A stretch of DNA of 64,000 bases from Bin80 sp965220365 (GTDB lineage: Bacteria; Bacteroidota; Rhodothermia; Rhodothermales; Bin80): the NCBI GenBank assembly GCA_965220365.1, contig OZ244823.1, positions 1,116,001 through 1,180,000 of the forward strand, given 5' to 3'. Shown here piece by piece: positions 1-7,732 of this stretch; the stretch's first letter is position 1, and each line of letters begins with the position of its first letter. Below the pieces are notes generated by a model. The model had not been told where the DNA came from. It did not search any database and saw nothing but the letters and a program-made list of their open reading frames with translations. The translations under genes and the position numbers were made by a program.

Positions 1-2
1 AT

Positions 3-275
3 CCTAACCGGACACGTGGTATCCCAGTTCAGTGCGGGTTCAGGGATACCGGGCGGATTACACTCCGCCAGTTCAAAGTGGGGGTGGGTTTAGGGTTACG
101 ATATGATACGCCGATCGGGTTTATTCGTCTAGATGTTGCAGCAAAACTAAACCCTGATCCGCTTGATTTGCAGTCATCTGAAGATGCGTTGGCAGCTGCC
201 GGTGGGTCTCAGGATGACAGCAGGAATGCATGGTACCGTTTTAATGTCCATTTCAGTATCGGGCAGGCGTTTTAG
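3..275 (+). CDS. TamA/BamA-family outer-membrane barrel protein, C-terminal end (partial)
   Basis: The frame is open from the left window edge to a TAG at 273-275, so only about 90 C-terminal residues are visible. The segment GLGLRYDTPIGFIRLDVAAK is the typical last-strands signature of Omp85-superfamily barrels (BamA/TamA, surface antigen D15). The protein ends in a phenylalanine (GQAF), the usual C-terminal signal for barrel insertion. A tamB gene lies downstream beyond an 8.4-kb island, so this was probably the tamA of a tamA-tamB operon. A second, decayed copy of exactly this segment lies at 8688-8962 next to tamB. I infer TamA rather than BamA from that context only. Confidence 0.75.
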   Translation, partial: PNRTRGIPVQCGFRDTGRITLRQFKVGVGLGLRYDTPIGFIRLDVAAKLNPDPLDLQSSEDALAAAGGSQDDSRNAWYRFNVHFSIGQAF

Positions 276-294
276 GAATCGCTGGCTCATGTAG
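244..294 (+). pseudogene. Relic of the tamB 5' end (17 codons)
   Basis: An ATG at 244 overlaps the end of the barrel gene and reads 16 residues (MSISVSGRRFRNRWLM) before a TAG at 292-294. The real tamB at 8931 begins MSISVPGRRFKNRWLV. The duplicated segment therefore includes the tamA-tamB junction, and homology stops just after it. Confidence 0.6.
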
Positions 295-339
295 AACTTG
301 GGTTAGAGGTTGGGACCGCTTTGTTGTTTCGTTTGGCCC

Positions 340-520
340 GCCCAATTCAGCTGATTCCGCTATATCCGGCGGGGCTGAAATGCTTCCTTTGTGGAAACTC
401 AGTCCTGCCATTGAGCAGATTATGGAAGTCGGTTCCAGTGTCAGCACATGGTCGTTTGCCTGCTGTCCGCGTTTCCCCGGCGGCTACGATCTGCTCAATC
501 TGTTGATCACGTTCCTATAG
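340..520 (-). pseudogene. Ninth, frameshifted HTH repeat of the neighbouring gene
   Basis: On the minus strand the sequence after the stop of the HTH-repeat gene still encodes recognisable pieces of the same unit, in broken frames: VAAGETRT, then TSIICSMAGLSFHKGSI, which parallels ASLICRQAGLSLKDRKL of the intact repeats. Comparison with repeats 5-8 shows that a one-base deletion in the AAAGCC..AGGAACGT junction (about 519-525) put translation out of frame and created the present stop at 484. The ancestral protein therefore had at least nine units. Confidence 0.65.
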
Positions 521-1785
521 GCTTTGGTGTTCAGTTTGCGATCTTTGAGGCTCAGCCCTGCCTGTCTGCAGATTAGGGAAGCATATCCCGGTGTTAGTCC
601 GAAGTCTTTTGCCACGGATGTCCGCGTTTCTCCGGCGGCCACGCGCTTCACAATCTGTTGGTCACGTTCCTGCCGCTCTTTGACACTCAGTTGCAGTTTG
701 CGATCTTTGAGGCTCAGCCCTGCCTGTCTGCAGATTAGGGAAGCATATCCCGGTGTTAGTCCGAAGTCTTTTGCCACGGATGTCCGTGTTTCTCCGGCGG
801 CCACGCGCTTCACAATCTGTTGGTCACGTTCCTGCCGCTCTTTGGCGCTCAGTTGCAGTCTGTGTTCTTTGACGCGCAGCCCTGCCTGTCTGCAGATTAG
901 GGAGGCGTAAGCCGGTGTCAGTCCGAAGTCTTTTGCCACGGATGTCCGTGTTTCTCCGGCGGCCACGCGCTTCACAATCTGCTGGTCACGTTCCTGTTGC
1001 TCTTTGGTGCTCAGTCGTGGTCTGTATTCTTTGATGCGCAGCCCTGCCTGTCTGCAGATTAGGGAGGCGTATGCTGTTGTCAGTCCGAAGTCTTTTGCCA
1101 CGGATGTCCGTGTTTCTCCGGCGGCTACGCGCTTCACAATCTGTTGGTCACGGTCCTGCCGGGCTTTGGTGTTGAGTTGCTGGCCGTCAAAGTGCAGTCC
1201 TGCGTTTCTGCAGATTAGGCCAATGTGTCCAGGTGTCAGTCTGAAGTCTTTTGCCACGGATGTCCGTGTTTCCCCGGCGGCCACGCGCTTCACAATCTGT
1301 CGGTCACGTTCCTGTCGGTCTTTGGTGCTTAGTCGGCGATCTTTGACGCGAATCCCTGCCCTCCTGCAGATTACGGAGATCTGTTCTGGTGTCAATCCGA
1401 AATCTTTTGCGATGACCTTTCGTTTTTCTCCGTCAATCACGCGCCCCACGATTCGGCGGTTGCGTTCCTTGAGATCATGCCTGCGTCTGATGTCAAAGCC
1501 CATACTTTGGCAGATGGTACTCACGTATGTCGAGGACAGCCCAATGTCTTGGGCCACGGAGGTGTAGTGTTCCCCGGCGGCCACGCGCCTCACGATCTCG
1601 CGGTTGCGTACCCTCCGAAGATCTCCGAGCCTCAGTTCCGCATTGATGCAGATTTGGCGAATACGTTCTGGTGTCAGTCCGAAGTCCCTAGCCAGAGCAG
1701 CCAGTTTTTCTCCTGCGGCCACCCGCTTTACAATCTGTCGGTTGCGTTCCTGACGGGCATCCTGCCCAGTTCCAGTATGGGGCAT
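484..1785 (-). CDS. Protein built of eight tandem helix-turn-helix units
   Basis: The 433-residue protein consists almost entirely of eight head-to-tail units of 49-54 residues, each of the form ERDQQIVKRVAAGE-TRTSVAKDFGLT-(variable)-ICRQAGL followed by a basic linker. Each unit resembles a sigma-70 region 4 or resolvase-type HTH: AAGE...VAKDFGLT gives helices 1-2, and the next stretch a recognition helix. Units 5-8 are nearly identical in DNA (162-bp period), while units 1-4 are diverged. Variation concentrates at the start of the putative recognition helix (PERIRQ, STYVST, PEQISV, PGHIGL, TAYASL, PAYASL, PGYASL). No catalytic domain is visible. Inference: a modular DNA-binding protein. A shortened ninth unit lies beyond the stop. 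It reads toward the barrel gene, with a MITE directly upstream of its ATG. I know no named family with this architecture. Confidence 0.75.
   Translation of the reverse strand: MPHTGTGQDARQERNRQIVKRVAAGEKLAALARDFGLTPERIRQICINAELRLGDLRRVRNREIVRRVAAGEHYTSVAQDIGLSSTYVSTICQSMGFDIRRRHDLKERNRRIVGRVIDGEKRKVIAKDFGLTPEQISVICRRAGIRVKDRRLSTKDRQERDRQIVKRVAAGETRTSVAKDFRLTPGHIGLICRNAGLHFDGQQLNTKARQDRDQQIVKRVAAGETRTSVAKDFGLTTAYASLICRQAGLRIKEYRPRLSTKEQQERDQQIVKRVAAGETRTSVAKDFGLTPAYASLICRQAGLRVKEHRLQLSAKERQERDQQIVKRVAAGETRTSVAKDFGLTPGYASLICRQAGLSLKDRKLQLSVKERQERDQQIVKRVAAGETRTSVAKDFGLTPGYASLICRQAGLSLKDRKLNTKAYRNVINRLSRS
526..1340. repeat. 162-bp coding tandem repeats (HTH units)
   Basis: The segment coding for HTH units 4-8 is an in-frame direct repeat of about 156-162 bp. 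It is easily seen from the recurrence of ctgcagattagg and of the stretch tttgccacggatgtccg at 162-bp steps. Near-identity of the units on the 3' side of the gene points to recent expansion by unequal recombination or slippage, so copy number may differ between strains. Confidence 0.85.
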
Positions 1786-1808
1786 ATGTCTGAAATTAGT
1801 TTATGAAT

Positions 1809-1906
1809 GAGGTTCTTGCAAAACTAATAATCCAGACACAAAAAGCACTCTGGAACGCCCTCAGGGCAATAAATATTTTCAAGATTGGGAGTTTTGCAAG
1901 AATCTC
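1809..1906. mobile_element. MITE-like element with 17-bp terminal inverted repeats
   Basis: GAGGTTCTTGCAAAACT at 1809-1825 is matched in inverted orientation by AGTTTTGCAAGAATCTC at 1890-1906 (16 of 17 pairs). Both ends are flanked by GAAT (1805-1808 and 1907-1910), a possible 4-bp target duplication. At 98 bp it is too small to code for a transposase. The inverted repeats look like those of IS5-type elements, but the family is not certain. It ends about 24 bp upstream of the HTH-repeat gene's start codon and may provide promoter or terminator function to it. Confidence 0.55.
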
Positions 1907-1910
1907 GAAT

Positions 1911-2285
1911 TGTTCAAGTAATTGTTTTCCTGACCCAAAATTAAGGAACTCCTCATAATCAATTCTGCCCCCCTTGTTCATGAGCCTATGTATTCCTCCT
2001 CAATCTCGATGGTCGTTTAAGTCCAGTGCGATTCGTACAATTCCCTGACCGCCTGCAGAGGTGCTTCTGCAACAATGGAGTCAACTTTGTTCTGGATCAC
2101 GCTCTATAGAATTCCTCCGTTCATTGTGAAACCGAAATTTAATCATCCCATACAAATACTGAGAGATCTTATTTTCAGGCGAGTCCAACATCTGCTACGT
2201 GAATTTCCCAGGTGGAGATAAAAACCCGTCTATTGTACTCTCTACCACCTTGAGGAATATAGCGTCCAGCCGAAAACTATAGTGC
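1911..2285. other. Gene-free stretch
   Basis: About 375 bp without a supported gene. Only short ORFs without recognisable motifs occur, and I see no RNA structure or repeat here. Confidence 0.5.
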
Positions 2286-2453
2286 GTGTTCGGAACTCAA
2301 ACTTATAAATTTAACTGCACTGAAAACAGACTGGGATGGCTGCAGAACGAGTGTTCCGGCCGACTTGGGAAAGCTGTCCTGCACATGGATGAACCTCGCC
2401 CTCACGTCCACGCATTCATCCAGTCGGTGGATGATTGGGAGTATCCGTCCACA
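2286..2453 (+). pseudogene. Remnant of a MobV/Pre-type relaxase
   Basis: The reading frame contains WLQNECSGRLGKAVLHMDEP followed by RPHVHAFIQ. This matches the HxDExxPHxH metal-binding motif region of plasmid mobilisation relaxases of the MobV/Pre family (typically AVVHLDE-TPHIHA). Only about 50 residues are left, and the fragment is cut off at 2454 by the target site of the IS1595-family transposon. It indicates that the island once contained, or came in on, a mobilisable plasmid or element. Confidence 0.55.
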
Positions 2454-2533
2454 AAAAATATGGGAATTATAGGGAATAGTTGAAAAAAAAATCTCGGTCT
2501 TTCTACGTATAAGGTAGTAGATAGAACAAATTT

Positions 2534-3924
2534 GGGTCTTCACCTAATATTGTGAGAACATAAGATTTACGGCATTCAGGTGGACAGGTCAAGTCCTCCG
2601 AGATGGAAGTAAATTGCGTTGACAAACCGCTCATTATTTCGGAATCCGCGTGCACGTGTTTTGACGGTTTTGATTCGGCTGTTGATGCTTTCCGCCGGGC
2701 CATTGCTCACCTTGAGGACAATAGCGTTGATGATTCCCCATAGATGTGTTTTAATCGTTCTGGCGGCTTCTTTGACAGGCTCCAGACGACAGCGCATAGC
2801 CCAAGACAGCCATTTTTTCCAGACTTTTCGTGCCCAGGTAGGACTCACATAATGCCATAAGTTTCGGGCCATCTCTTTGATCGCCCACGCTCGGGCGGTT
2901 TTCAACGAACTGTTCTTTAACGATTGAAACCGCTTCGCCTGCGTTGTGGACATATTTTTCGGGTTCGTGAGCCAGTCGTACTTACTTCCCGTCAGGATTG
3001 GATTTCCTTGCGCGCGCAGGAGCTTGTGCTCCTGCCGTCGCACTTTGTCCACCGCCTCCCCCAGATACTTTGCAATATGGAACCGGTCAAACGCGATCTT
3101 ATTCTCTGCATCGGGCACACAGTCCAAGGTCGCATAAATATACGCAAGCCACATGTCCATGCTCACGCTCTGGATCCCCGCCAGCTGTTCAGGAGTCAAT
3201 CCCATATACCAGCGCTTCAGCACCTTTTTCGTACGTCCGATCCCCACATATAACACCTTCCCCGACGTTGCATCGGAAACCACTGTGATGTATTTGTGCC
3301 CCCTGCGGAACGAGGTCTCATCCACGCAGATATGCGCAATAATCTGGGGGGCCCTGCGCTCAAGTCTACGTGCTACTGCACGATCCATGATCCGGGAAAT
3401 CGCTTTCCAGCCAACGTCAAGCTGGCGAGATACCGCCAGCACACTCGCTTCCTGAAGCCATCCAAGTACATCGTCTTCAAAGTCGCGCGTAAACCGCGAA
3501 CTCGGCAAGGCCCAAGGAACCAGAATCGTCCGAACCCCATGCACTGTACGCGCGGAACCCGGGCGACCAACTCCGTACGATACTTGCACGTATCCAGATG
3601 GCGCCAGGTACGAGGAGTGCGCAAATCATAAAATGGACAACGCTTCTTACACATCGGACACGCCAACGCCGACGTATCTGTGCACCTGATCGTGACGCGC
3701 CTCAATTGATTCGCATCATCATACGCATCCTCTAAAATCTCCCACGGCGAGGCAAGCCCCAAACTCTTGTACACCCCTTGATTCTTTTCCATTGGCGATC
3801 TATATGTTTCGTGAATAATAGAGTGACGACCATGAATACATGAAAAATTACAGCAAATCGGGGCCGCCATGTACCGAAAATTCCCTGAATTTATTGACCC
3901 GATCACAATAATGGGTGAAGAACC
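2534..3924 (-). mobile_element. ISL3-family insertion sequence, nested
   Basis: The element is 1391 bp. The left end GGGTCTTCACCTAATATTGTGA-like repeat (2534-2555) matches the right end (3903-3924, reversed) in 19 of 22 positions. The flanking 8-bp duplication ACAAATTT is perfect (2526-2533 and 3925-3932), as is typical for ISL3. It inserted between the left end of the IS1595-family transposon and its transposase gene, only 21 bp upstream of that gene's start codon. Confidence 0.9.
2576..3792 (-). pseudogene. ISL3-family transposase, frameshifted
   Basis: The N-terminal part from ATG 3792 (MEKNQGVYKSLGL) has a zinc-finger-like CPMCKKRC, and then RVPRVQC. The DDE-type catalytic part continues in another frame with HGVRTILVPWA, IAHICVDETSFRRGHKY and GPAESINSRIKTVKTRARGFRN. 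The two parts join smoothly if one C is restored near 3540 (CAGTGC-CATGGGG), giving about 405 residues, a normal ISL3 length. ISL3 transposases are not known to use programmed frameshifting, so I read this as an inactivating one-base deletion. The intact ends and target duplication suggest the element arrived fairly recently. Confidence 0.8.
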
Positions 3925-3945
3925 ACAAATTTGAGGTTGTATATT

Positions 3946-4890
3946 ATGGCAAGTCCAGGACGTTCACACAGAGAAGGCATTACCCTCTTGGAACTGGCTG
4001 AAAGATTCCCCGATGAATCATCTGCACAAAAATGGTTTGAGAAAGTGCATTGGCCGGACGGTAACTTGTGTTGCCTACGGTGTGGCAGTGAGAACGTATA
4101 TCGGTGCAAGCATAAGACCATGCCTTTCCGTTGCCGAGACTGCAAGAAGTATTTCAGTGTCAAGACCGGAACGGCAATGGAAGCCTCTAATCTGCCATTG
4201 AGGAAATGGGTATGGGCTATCTACTTGGAGAATACAAGCCTGAAAGGCGTATCGTCTATGAAGCTGTATAGAGATATAGGCGTGAATCAGTCCTGCACGT
4301 GGCATATGCTACACAGAATCCGTGAAGGCTTGTTGCCTGAAATGATCAATGAGTTTGAAGGGCCGGTAGAGGTAGATGAATCGTATATAGGAGGCAGGGA
4401 AGCCAACAAGCATGAGGATAAGAAACTCAACGCGGGGCGTGGTACAGTAGGCAAGAGTACCGTACTGGGCGTGAAAGATCGCAAGACCAATCAGATTACC
4501 GCGAAGGTGATTGAGGATACCACCAAGCCAACGGTACAGGAATTCATCAATGATAACCGTTCCCAAGATGCTTCGGTATTTACCGATGAGCATAAGAGTT
4601 ACGAGGGTTTAGCGAACCATGCGTCTGTGAATCACAGCCAAAAACAGTGGGCAGTATCAACGGTACTTGGAGAATATGCCCACACGAACGGCATTGAGTC
4701 GTTTTGGGCTGTTCTGAAACGTGCCTATCATGGCACCTACCACCACCTAAGCAAGAAACACCTCAACCGCTACGTAACCCAGTTTGCAGGTAAGCACAAC
4801 TTGCGTGAACTGGACACGATTGACCAAATGGCAACGGTCGTCAGGGGTATGGCAGGTAAGCGGTTGAAGTACAAAGACCTAATCGCATGA
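3946..4890 (+). CDS. IS1595-family (ISXO2-like) transposase
   Basis: 314 residues from ATG 3946; the frame is open slightly further upstream, but the preceding bases belong to the ISL3 target duplication. An N-terminal zinc ribbon (CLRCG...CRDC, residues ~45-75) is followed by the ISXO2-like DDE domain with EVDESYIGGRE, VFTDEHKSY and the HTNGIESFWAVLKRAYHGTYHH region. This is the typical full-length layout of the family, and no disruption is visible. It should recognise the 23-bp ends of the surrounding transposon. Its TGA stop (4888-4890) overlaps an ATG (4887) that leads into the poly-C tract and the methyltransferase, suggesting translational coupling of transposase and cargo. Confidence 0.9.
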   Translation: MASPGRSHREGITLLELAERFPDESSAQKWFEKVHWPDGNLCCLRCGSENVYRCKHKTMPFRCRDCKKYFSVKTGTAMEASNLPLRKWVWAIYLENTSLKGVSSMKLYRDIGVNQSCTWHMLHRIREGLLPEMINEFEGPVEVDESYIGGREANKHEDKKLNAGRGTVGKSTVLGVKDRKTNQITAKVIEDTTKPTVQEFINDNRSQDASVFTDEHKSYEGLANHASVNHSQKQWAVSTVLGEYAHTNGIESFWAVLKRAYHGTYHHLSKKHLNRYVTQFAGKHNLRELDTIDQMATVVRGMAGKRLKYKDLIA

Positions 4891-6130
4891 TGTCTGCCCC
4901 CCCCCCCCCCCGAAAAATCGTGCCAACTGGGAAAATCGTACGCTATTCATCCATGACAACCTTCCAATTCTCCGTGGTATGAACAGCGGATCTGTTGACC
5001 TTATCGCAACAGATCCGCCGTTTAATCCTAAACGGATATACAATGCTCCGTTGGGAAGCAAAGCTGCGAATCAACAATTTGACGATAGATGGAAATGGGA
5101 TGAGGTCACTGATGAATGGCATGATCTTATAGCAACAGACCATCCTACGATTAAGAAATTGATTGAGACCGCTGTTATAGTGGAGAACGGTAATGTTGAT
5201 GTAAAGACGGGGAAAATCAATACCGGACGGATACAAAATAGTATTGCCGCCTTTCTGGCATGGATGGCTCCGCGGTTGATTGAAATGCATCGCATCCTTA
5301 GGCCTACGGGGAGTATTTATCTGCACTGCGATTCTTCAGCCAATTCCTACCTAAAGCTGCTATTAGACGCAGTGTTTGGACGGAATCAATTCCGTGACGA
5401 GATTATTTGGCATCGTACAGGTGGTGCGGCAAAGGGAAGTCAACACAGTAAACGATCATTTGGGAAAGACTGTGACACTATATATCGCTATACCAAAACA
5501 GGACATTATGTGCATAATGGGGTTTACCGAACTCTTTCTGAAGAGGAAGCAAAGAAGAAATTCCCGAAAATAGATGATCGGGGTAGAAGGTACAGTACAG
5601 CTACTCCTATCTTCCGTGCTCCCTCTATGGGCCCCCGTCCCAATCTTTGCTATACATACAAAGATGAGAGCAGAAACATTGACGTGACAAATCCGCGTCC
5701 GTCTGGATGGCGCGTAAGCAAAGAAGAGTTGCGGAAGATGGATGAAAATGGCGAAATCATTTGGCATCCTACAAAACGTCCCAAACGAAAAGCTCTTCTC
5801 TCAAATTATAAGGGTGAACCGTACGGATGCTTATGGACGGACATTCCGCCTGTGGTTGAAAAAAAAAGATCAGATTGGAAGACAGAAAAGCCGGTCAAAC
5901 TTTATGAGCGTATTATTATGGCATCCAGCAACCCGGGAGATATAGTACTTGACCCCTTTGCAGGTTGTGCAACCACCTGTGTTGCTGCTGAAATCTTAAA
6001 CAGGAGCTGGGTTGGTATTGATATAGATCCTGTGGCAGAGCAGATTACGAAAACAAGGCTATTTGATGTTTCTGGATTGAATCAAGAGATAGACAATAGT
6101 TTTCTCTCGATAAAAAACATCCACCTGTAA
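4887..6130 (+). CDS. Beta-class DNA methyltransferase, probably phase-variable (reads out of frame with 15 C)
   Basis: This is an N6-adenine/N4-cytosine methyltransferase of the N6_N4_Mtase family. The catalytic DPPF is preceded by the usual N-terminal strand (NRTLFIHDNLPILRG), and the SAM-binding DPFAGCATT lies near the C-terminus, giving the beta-class order. Internal ATG 4979 would start inside that conserved strand (DPPF at its residues 12-15). No normal start exists in frame upstream: the frame runs back through the poly-C tract to a stop at 4880. ATG 4887/4890, overlapping the transposase stop, would be in frame with 13 or 16 C. With the 15 C seen here it ends after 31 codons at 4980. 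The sequenced state thus looks OFF, unless slippage in transcription rescues it or internal ATG 4979 gives a partly active protein. An HNH gene follows. Confidence 0.8.
4897..4911. repeat. Homopolymer of 15 C (candidate phase-variation tract)
   Basis: Fifteen consecutive C lie between the start codons ATGATG (4887-4892) and the conserved N-terminus of the methyltransferase. Such tracts mutate by slippage. Lengths of 4+3n C after TCTG (13, 16) join start and enzyme; 14 and 15 do not. It is the only long mononucleotide tract I see near a gene start in this window. An assembly error of one base would change the predicted state, so length should be read as approximate. Confidence 0.85.
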
Positions 6131-6147
6131 GAACATACATAACTCTG

Positions 6148-6414
6148 ATGTCTCCTGATAAAATGAGATTGTACTTATGGAAAAGACAAGGCCAGCAGTG
6201 TGCTAATCCATATTGTTCGTTAGGAGTTCTAAAAAGAGTTGTAGATCTTGAACTTGATCACATAATCCCTAGGTCACGAGGTGGTCCAGATGATGTTTCG
6301 AATAGGATCGGTCTATGTTCAAACTGTAACAGACGAAAATCTGCGAAGGCTTTGGGAATGTTCCTTGACGAAGAACGAAGCAGACAGCCACATCCATCTT
6401 TACCCCGCGGATAA
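6148..6414 (+). CDS. Small HNH endonuclease-domain protein
   Basis: 88 residues. The core is LELDHIIPRSRGGPDDVSNR with DH at 37-38 and N52, followed by CSNCNRRK. Cys18/Cys23 and Cys57/Cys60 form the zinc-stabilised frame usual for HNH nucleases of the McrA/5-methylcytosine-endonuclease type. It lies 17 bp after the methyltransferase stop, so methylase plus HNH could form a compact restriction-modification pair. Alternatively it could act in transposition or homing. There is no long specificity domain, so target choice is unclear. Confidence 0.8.
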   Translation: MSPDKMRLYLWKRQGQQCANPYCSLGVLKRVVDLELDHIIPRSRGGPDDVSNRIGLCSNCNRRKSAKALGMFLDEERSRQPHPSLPRG

Positions 6415-6418
6415 TCCC

Positions 6419-6601
6419 ATGAAAACCATGCCACCCGAGAAACAATCCAAGTCGAATCGGAGAAGCCGTTTAGACGCAATGCTGGACGAGCCATGCAGGA
6501 ACGAGCGTTATGGTGGAATGACGATGCGTGAGATGGTTCGAAAAGTGGTGCTGCGCAGAGATGATCCAATAGATGAACGTGAGCAAATTGACCGCAAATG
6601 A
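6419..6601 (+). CDS. Small charged protein, unknown
   Basis: 60 residues from ATG 6419, four bases after the HNH stop. Very charged (MPPEKQSKSNRRSRLDAMLDEP, then MREMVRKVVLRRDDPIDEREQ), with no membrane segment. The same frame is open further upstream, but there it overlaps the HNH gene and looks like a shadow. It might be a small regulator or antitoxin-like accessory of the HNH/methylase pair. I do not recognise a family. Confidence 0.45.
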   Translation: MKTMPPEKQSKSNRRSRLDAMLDEPCRNERYGGMTMREMVRKVVLRRDDPIDEREQIDRK

Positions 6602-6684
6602 GCGGGGGTACAGAGCGCACAATCGGCTCAAACCGTTCGGAATGCCCATGGGGGGGCACATCTTTCATCATCCCCTGTACGCGT

Positions 6685-6715
6685 TTTGATTTTTTTGAGA
6701 GATTTGCTATATTAT
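6685..6715 (+). promoter_or_regulatory. Probable Bacteroidota-type promoter
   Basis: TTTG at 6685-6688, then 19 bases, then TATATTAT at 6708-6715. This is close to the TTTG-N19-TAnnTTTG consensus. It lies about 25 bp before the lipoprotein start codon and implies separate transcription of the lipoprotein/membrane protein pair. Confidence 0.5.
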
Positions 6716-6740
6716 CGGTTCATTTAACCTTTATCTCAAT

Positions 6741-7730
6741 ATGAAACACACGCTTACCCGGGGCCTGATCCCCGTTTGTCTAACCCTGCTTGCCATTAGC
6801 TTCGGACTATTGATCGCAAGCTGTAACGATTCGGCCGTTTCGGAAATTGAGTTGCCGGAACAGAGCTCACTTGATACGCCGGAATCATACCTGAAGGCAA
6901 TCGCCAAAGCCCAAACAAATTTATTCAGTCATGCGTCAAGCGCTATGCGCGAAATGGATGAAGAGGAATTTGAAAAGGTGATGCGCAACGCTGAAAAGGT
7001 ACTGGAGCGTTCGCCAGTTTATAAGCACTATTCTCAGGCAGAGGGGGATTTTGAAGTGAGGAAGTTTTCAGAAGAGGAATACAGATTACAAACTGAGCAA
7101 TATGAATCAGACCGACAGGATTTTTTAGATGCGCTCAGTCCCATTATTTCTCCGGAAATATATGGCGAGATTCAGAGCTTGATAACCGAATTTGTTACGG
7201 TGCATGGCGGGGCAGAGGTTGATACAACGGGATGGCGGGAAATCCTGCACAGAGCAAGCCAAGATGCGTTAGCGCAAGAAACGGGTAGCCTGAGCTGCAG
7301 TAGCCCACAGCAAATTACAGTGAGTCAGGCAAGCATTTTACCGATGCCGTCCATTGCAACTATTATGGGTTGGTTTGGGGGAAGTGGAATACAACAAAGT
7401 GCGCCGTGCGGATCGTGCTGTATAGAGTGTTGCAAATGCACAGAGGGGTGCGTACAGAGTGGAGCTTCCAGATTTGGGAGCCAATTTGTGTGGGCTTTTG
7501 CTGGGGGAGCTGGATGTTCAGCTTCAACTTGGTGGTTTACCGGTGGCCTAGGAATCGGAGGATGCAGCTTCGGCGCATTAGTGTATCTTGATATTGCGTT
7601 AACGTACGAATTATGGAGATTGAGTAATTGTAAAAGTGATTGTAGGGCATCTCCGCAATGTACTAAGTGCCCAAAGGCATGGGTTCAGTACGAATGGGGC
7701 CTTTCTTGTGATAATGCACCTAATTGGTAG
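6741..7730 (+). CDS. Cysteine-rich lipoprotein with glycine-rich hydrophobic segment, unknown
   Basis: 329 residues. A lipoprotein signal peptide ends at the lipobox LIASC (C28), followed by an acidic, mostly helical part (~40-190). The last 130 residues are unusual: about 15 Cys, clustered as CGSCCIECCKCTEGC, then a Gly/Trp-rich hydrophobic stretch (residues ~250-285: WAFAGGAGCSAS, WWFTGGLGIGGCSFGALVYL), and more Cys pairs at the end. This resembles a pore-forming or disulfide-rich peptide attached to a lipoprotein carrier, but no named family is recognised. A small membrane protein follows after 2 bp, so toxin/immunity or surface-complex roles are possible but unproven. It is cargo of the IS1595-family transposon. 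Confidence 0.65.
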   Translation: MKHTLTRGLIPVCLTLLAISFGLLIASCNDSAVSEIELPEQSSLDTPESYLKAIAKAQTNLFSHASSAMREMDEEEFEKVMRNAEKVLERSPVYKHYSQAEGDFEVRKFSEEEYRLQTEQYESDRQDFLDALSPIISPEIYGEIQSLITEFVTVHGGAEVDTTGWREILHRASQDALAQETGSLSCSSPQQITVSQASILPMPSIATIMGWFGGSGIQQSAPCGSCCIECCKCTEGCVQSGASRFGSQFVWAFAGGAGCSASTWWFTGGLGIGGCSFGALVYLDIALTYELWRLSNCKSDCRASPQCTKCPKAWVQYEWGLSCDNAPNW

Positions 7731-7732
7731 GA

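Noticed and set aside
524..1567. Two long plus-strand ORFs opposite the HTH-repeat gene
   Set aside because: They repeat with the same 162-bp period and merely mirror the repetitive coding DNA of the minus strand; the composition (CLQIREAYPGV...) is not protein-like, and only the minus-strand frame shows conserved domains.
1796..1981. Minus-strand ORF of 61 codons
   Set aside because: Half of it is the translated MITE; the rest has no support as a gene.
2576..3906. Programmed frameshift in the ISL3 transposase
   Set aside because: No slippery heptamer is seen at the junction and the family is not known for this; a single missing C explains it.
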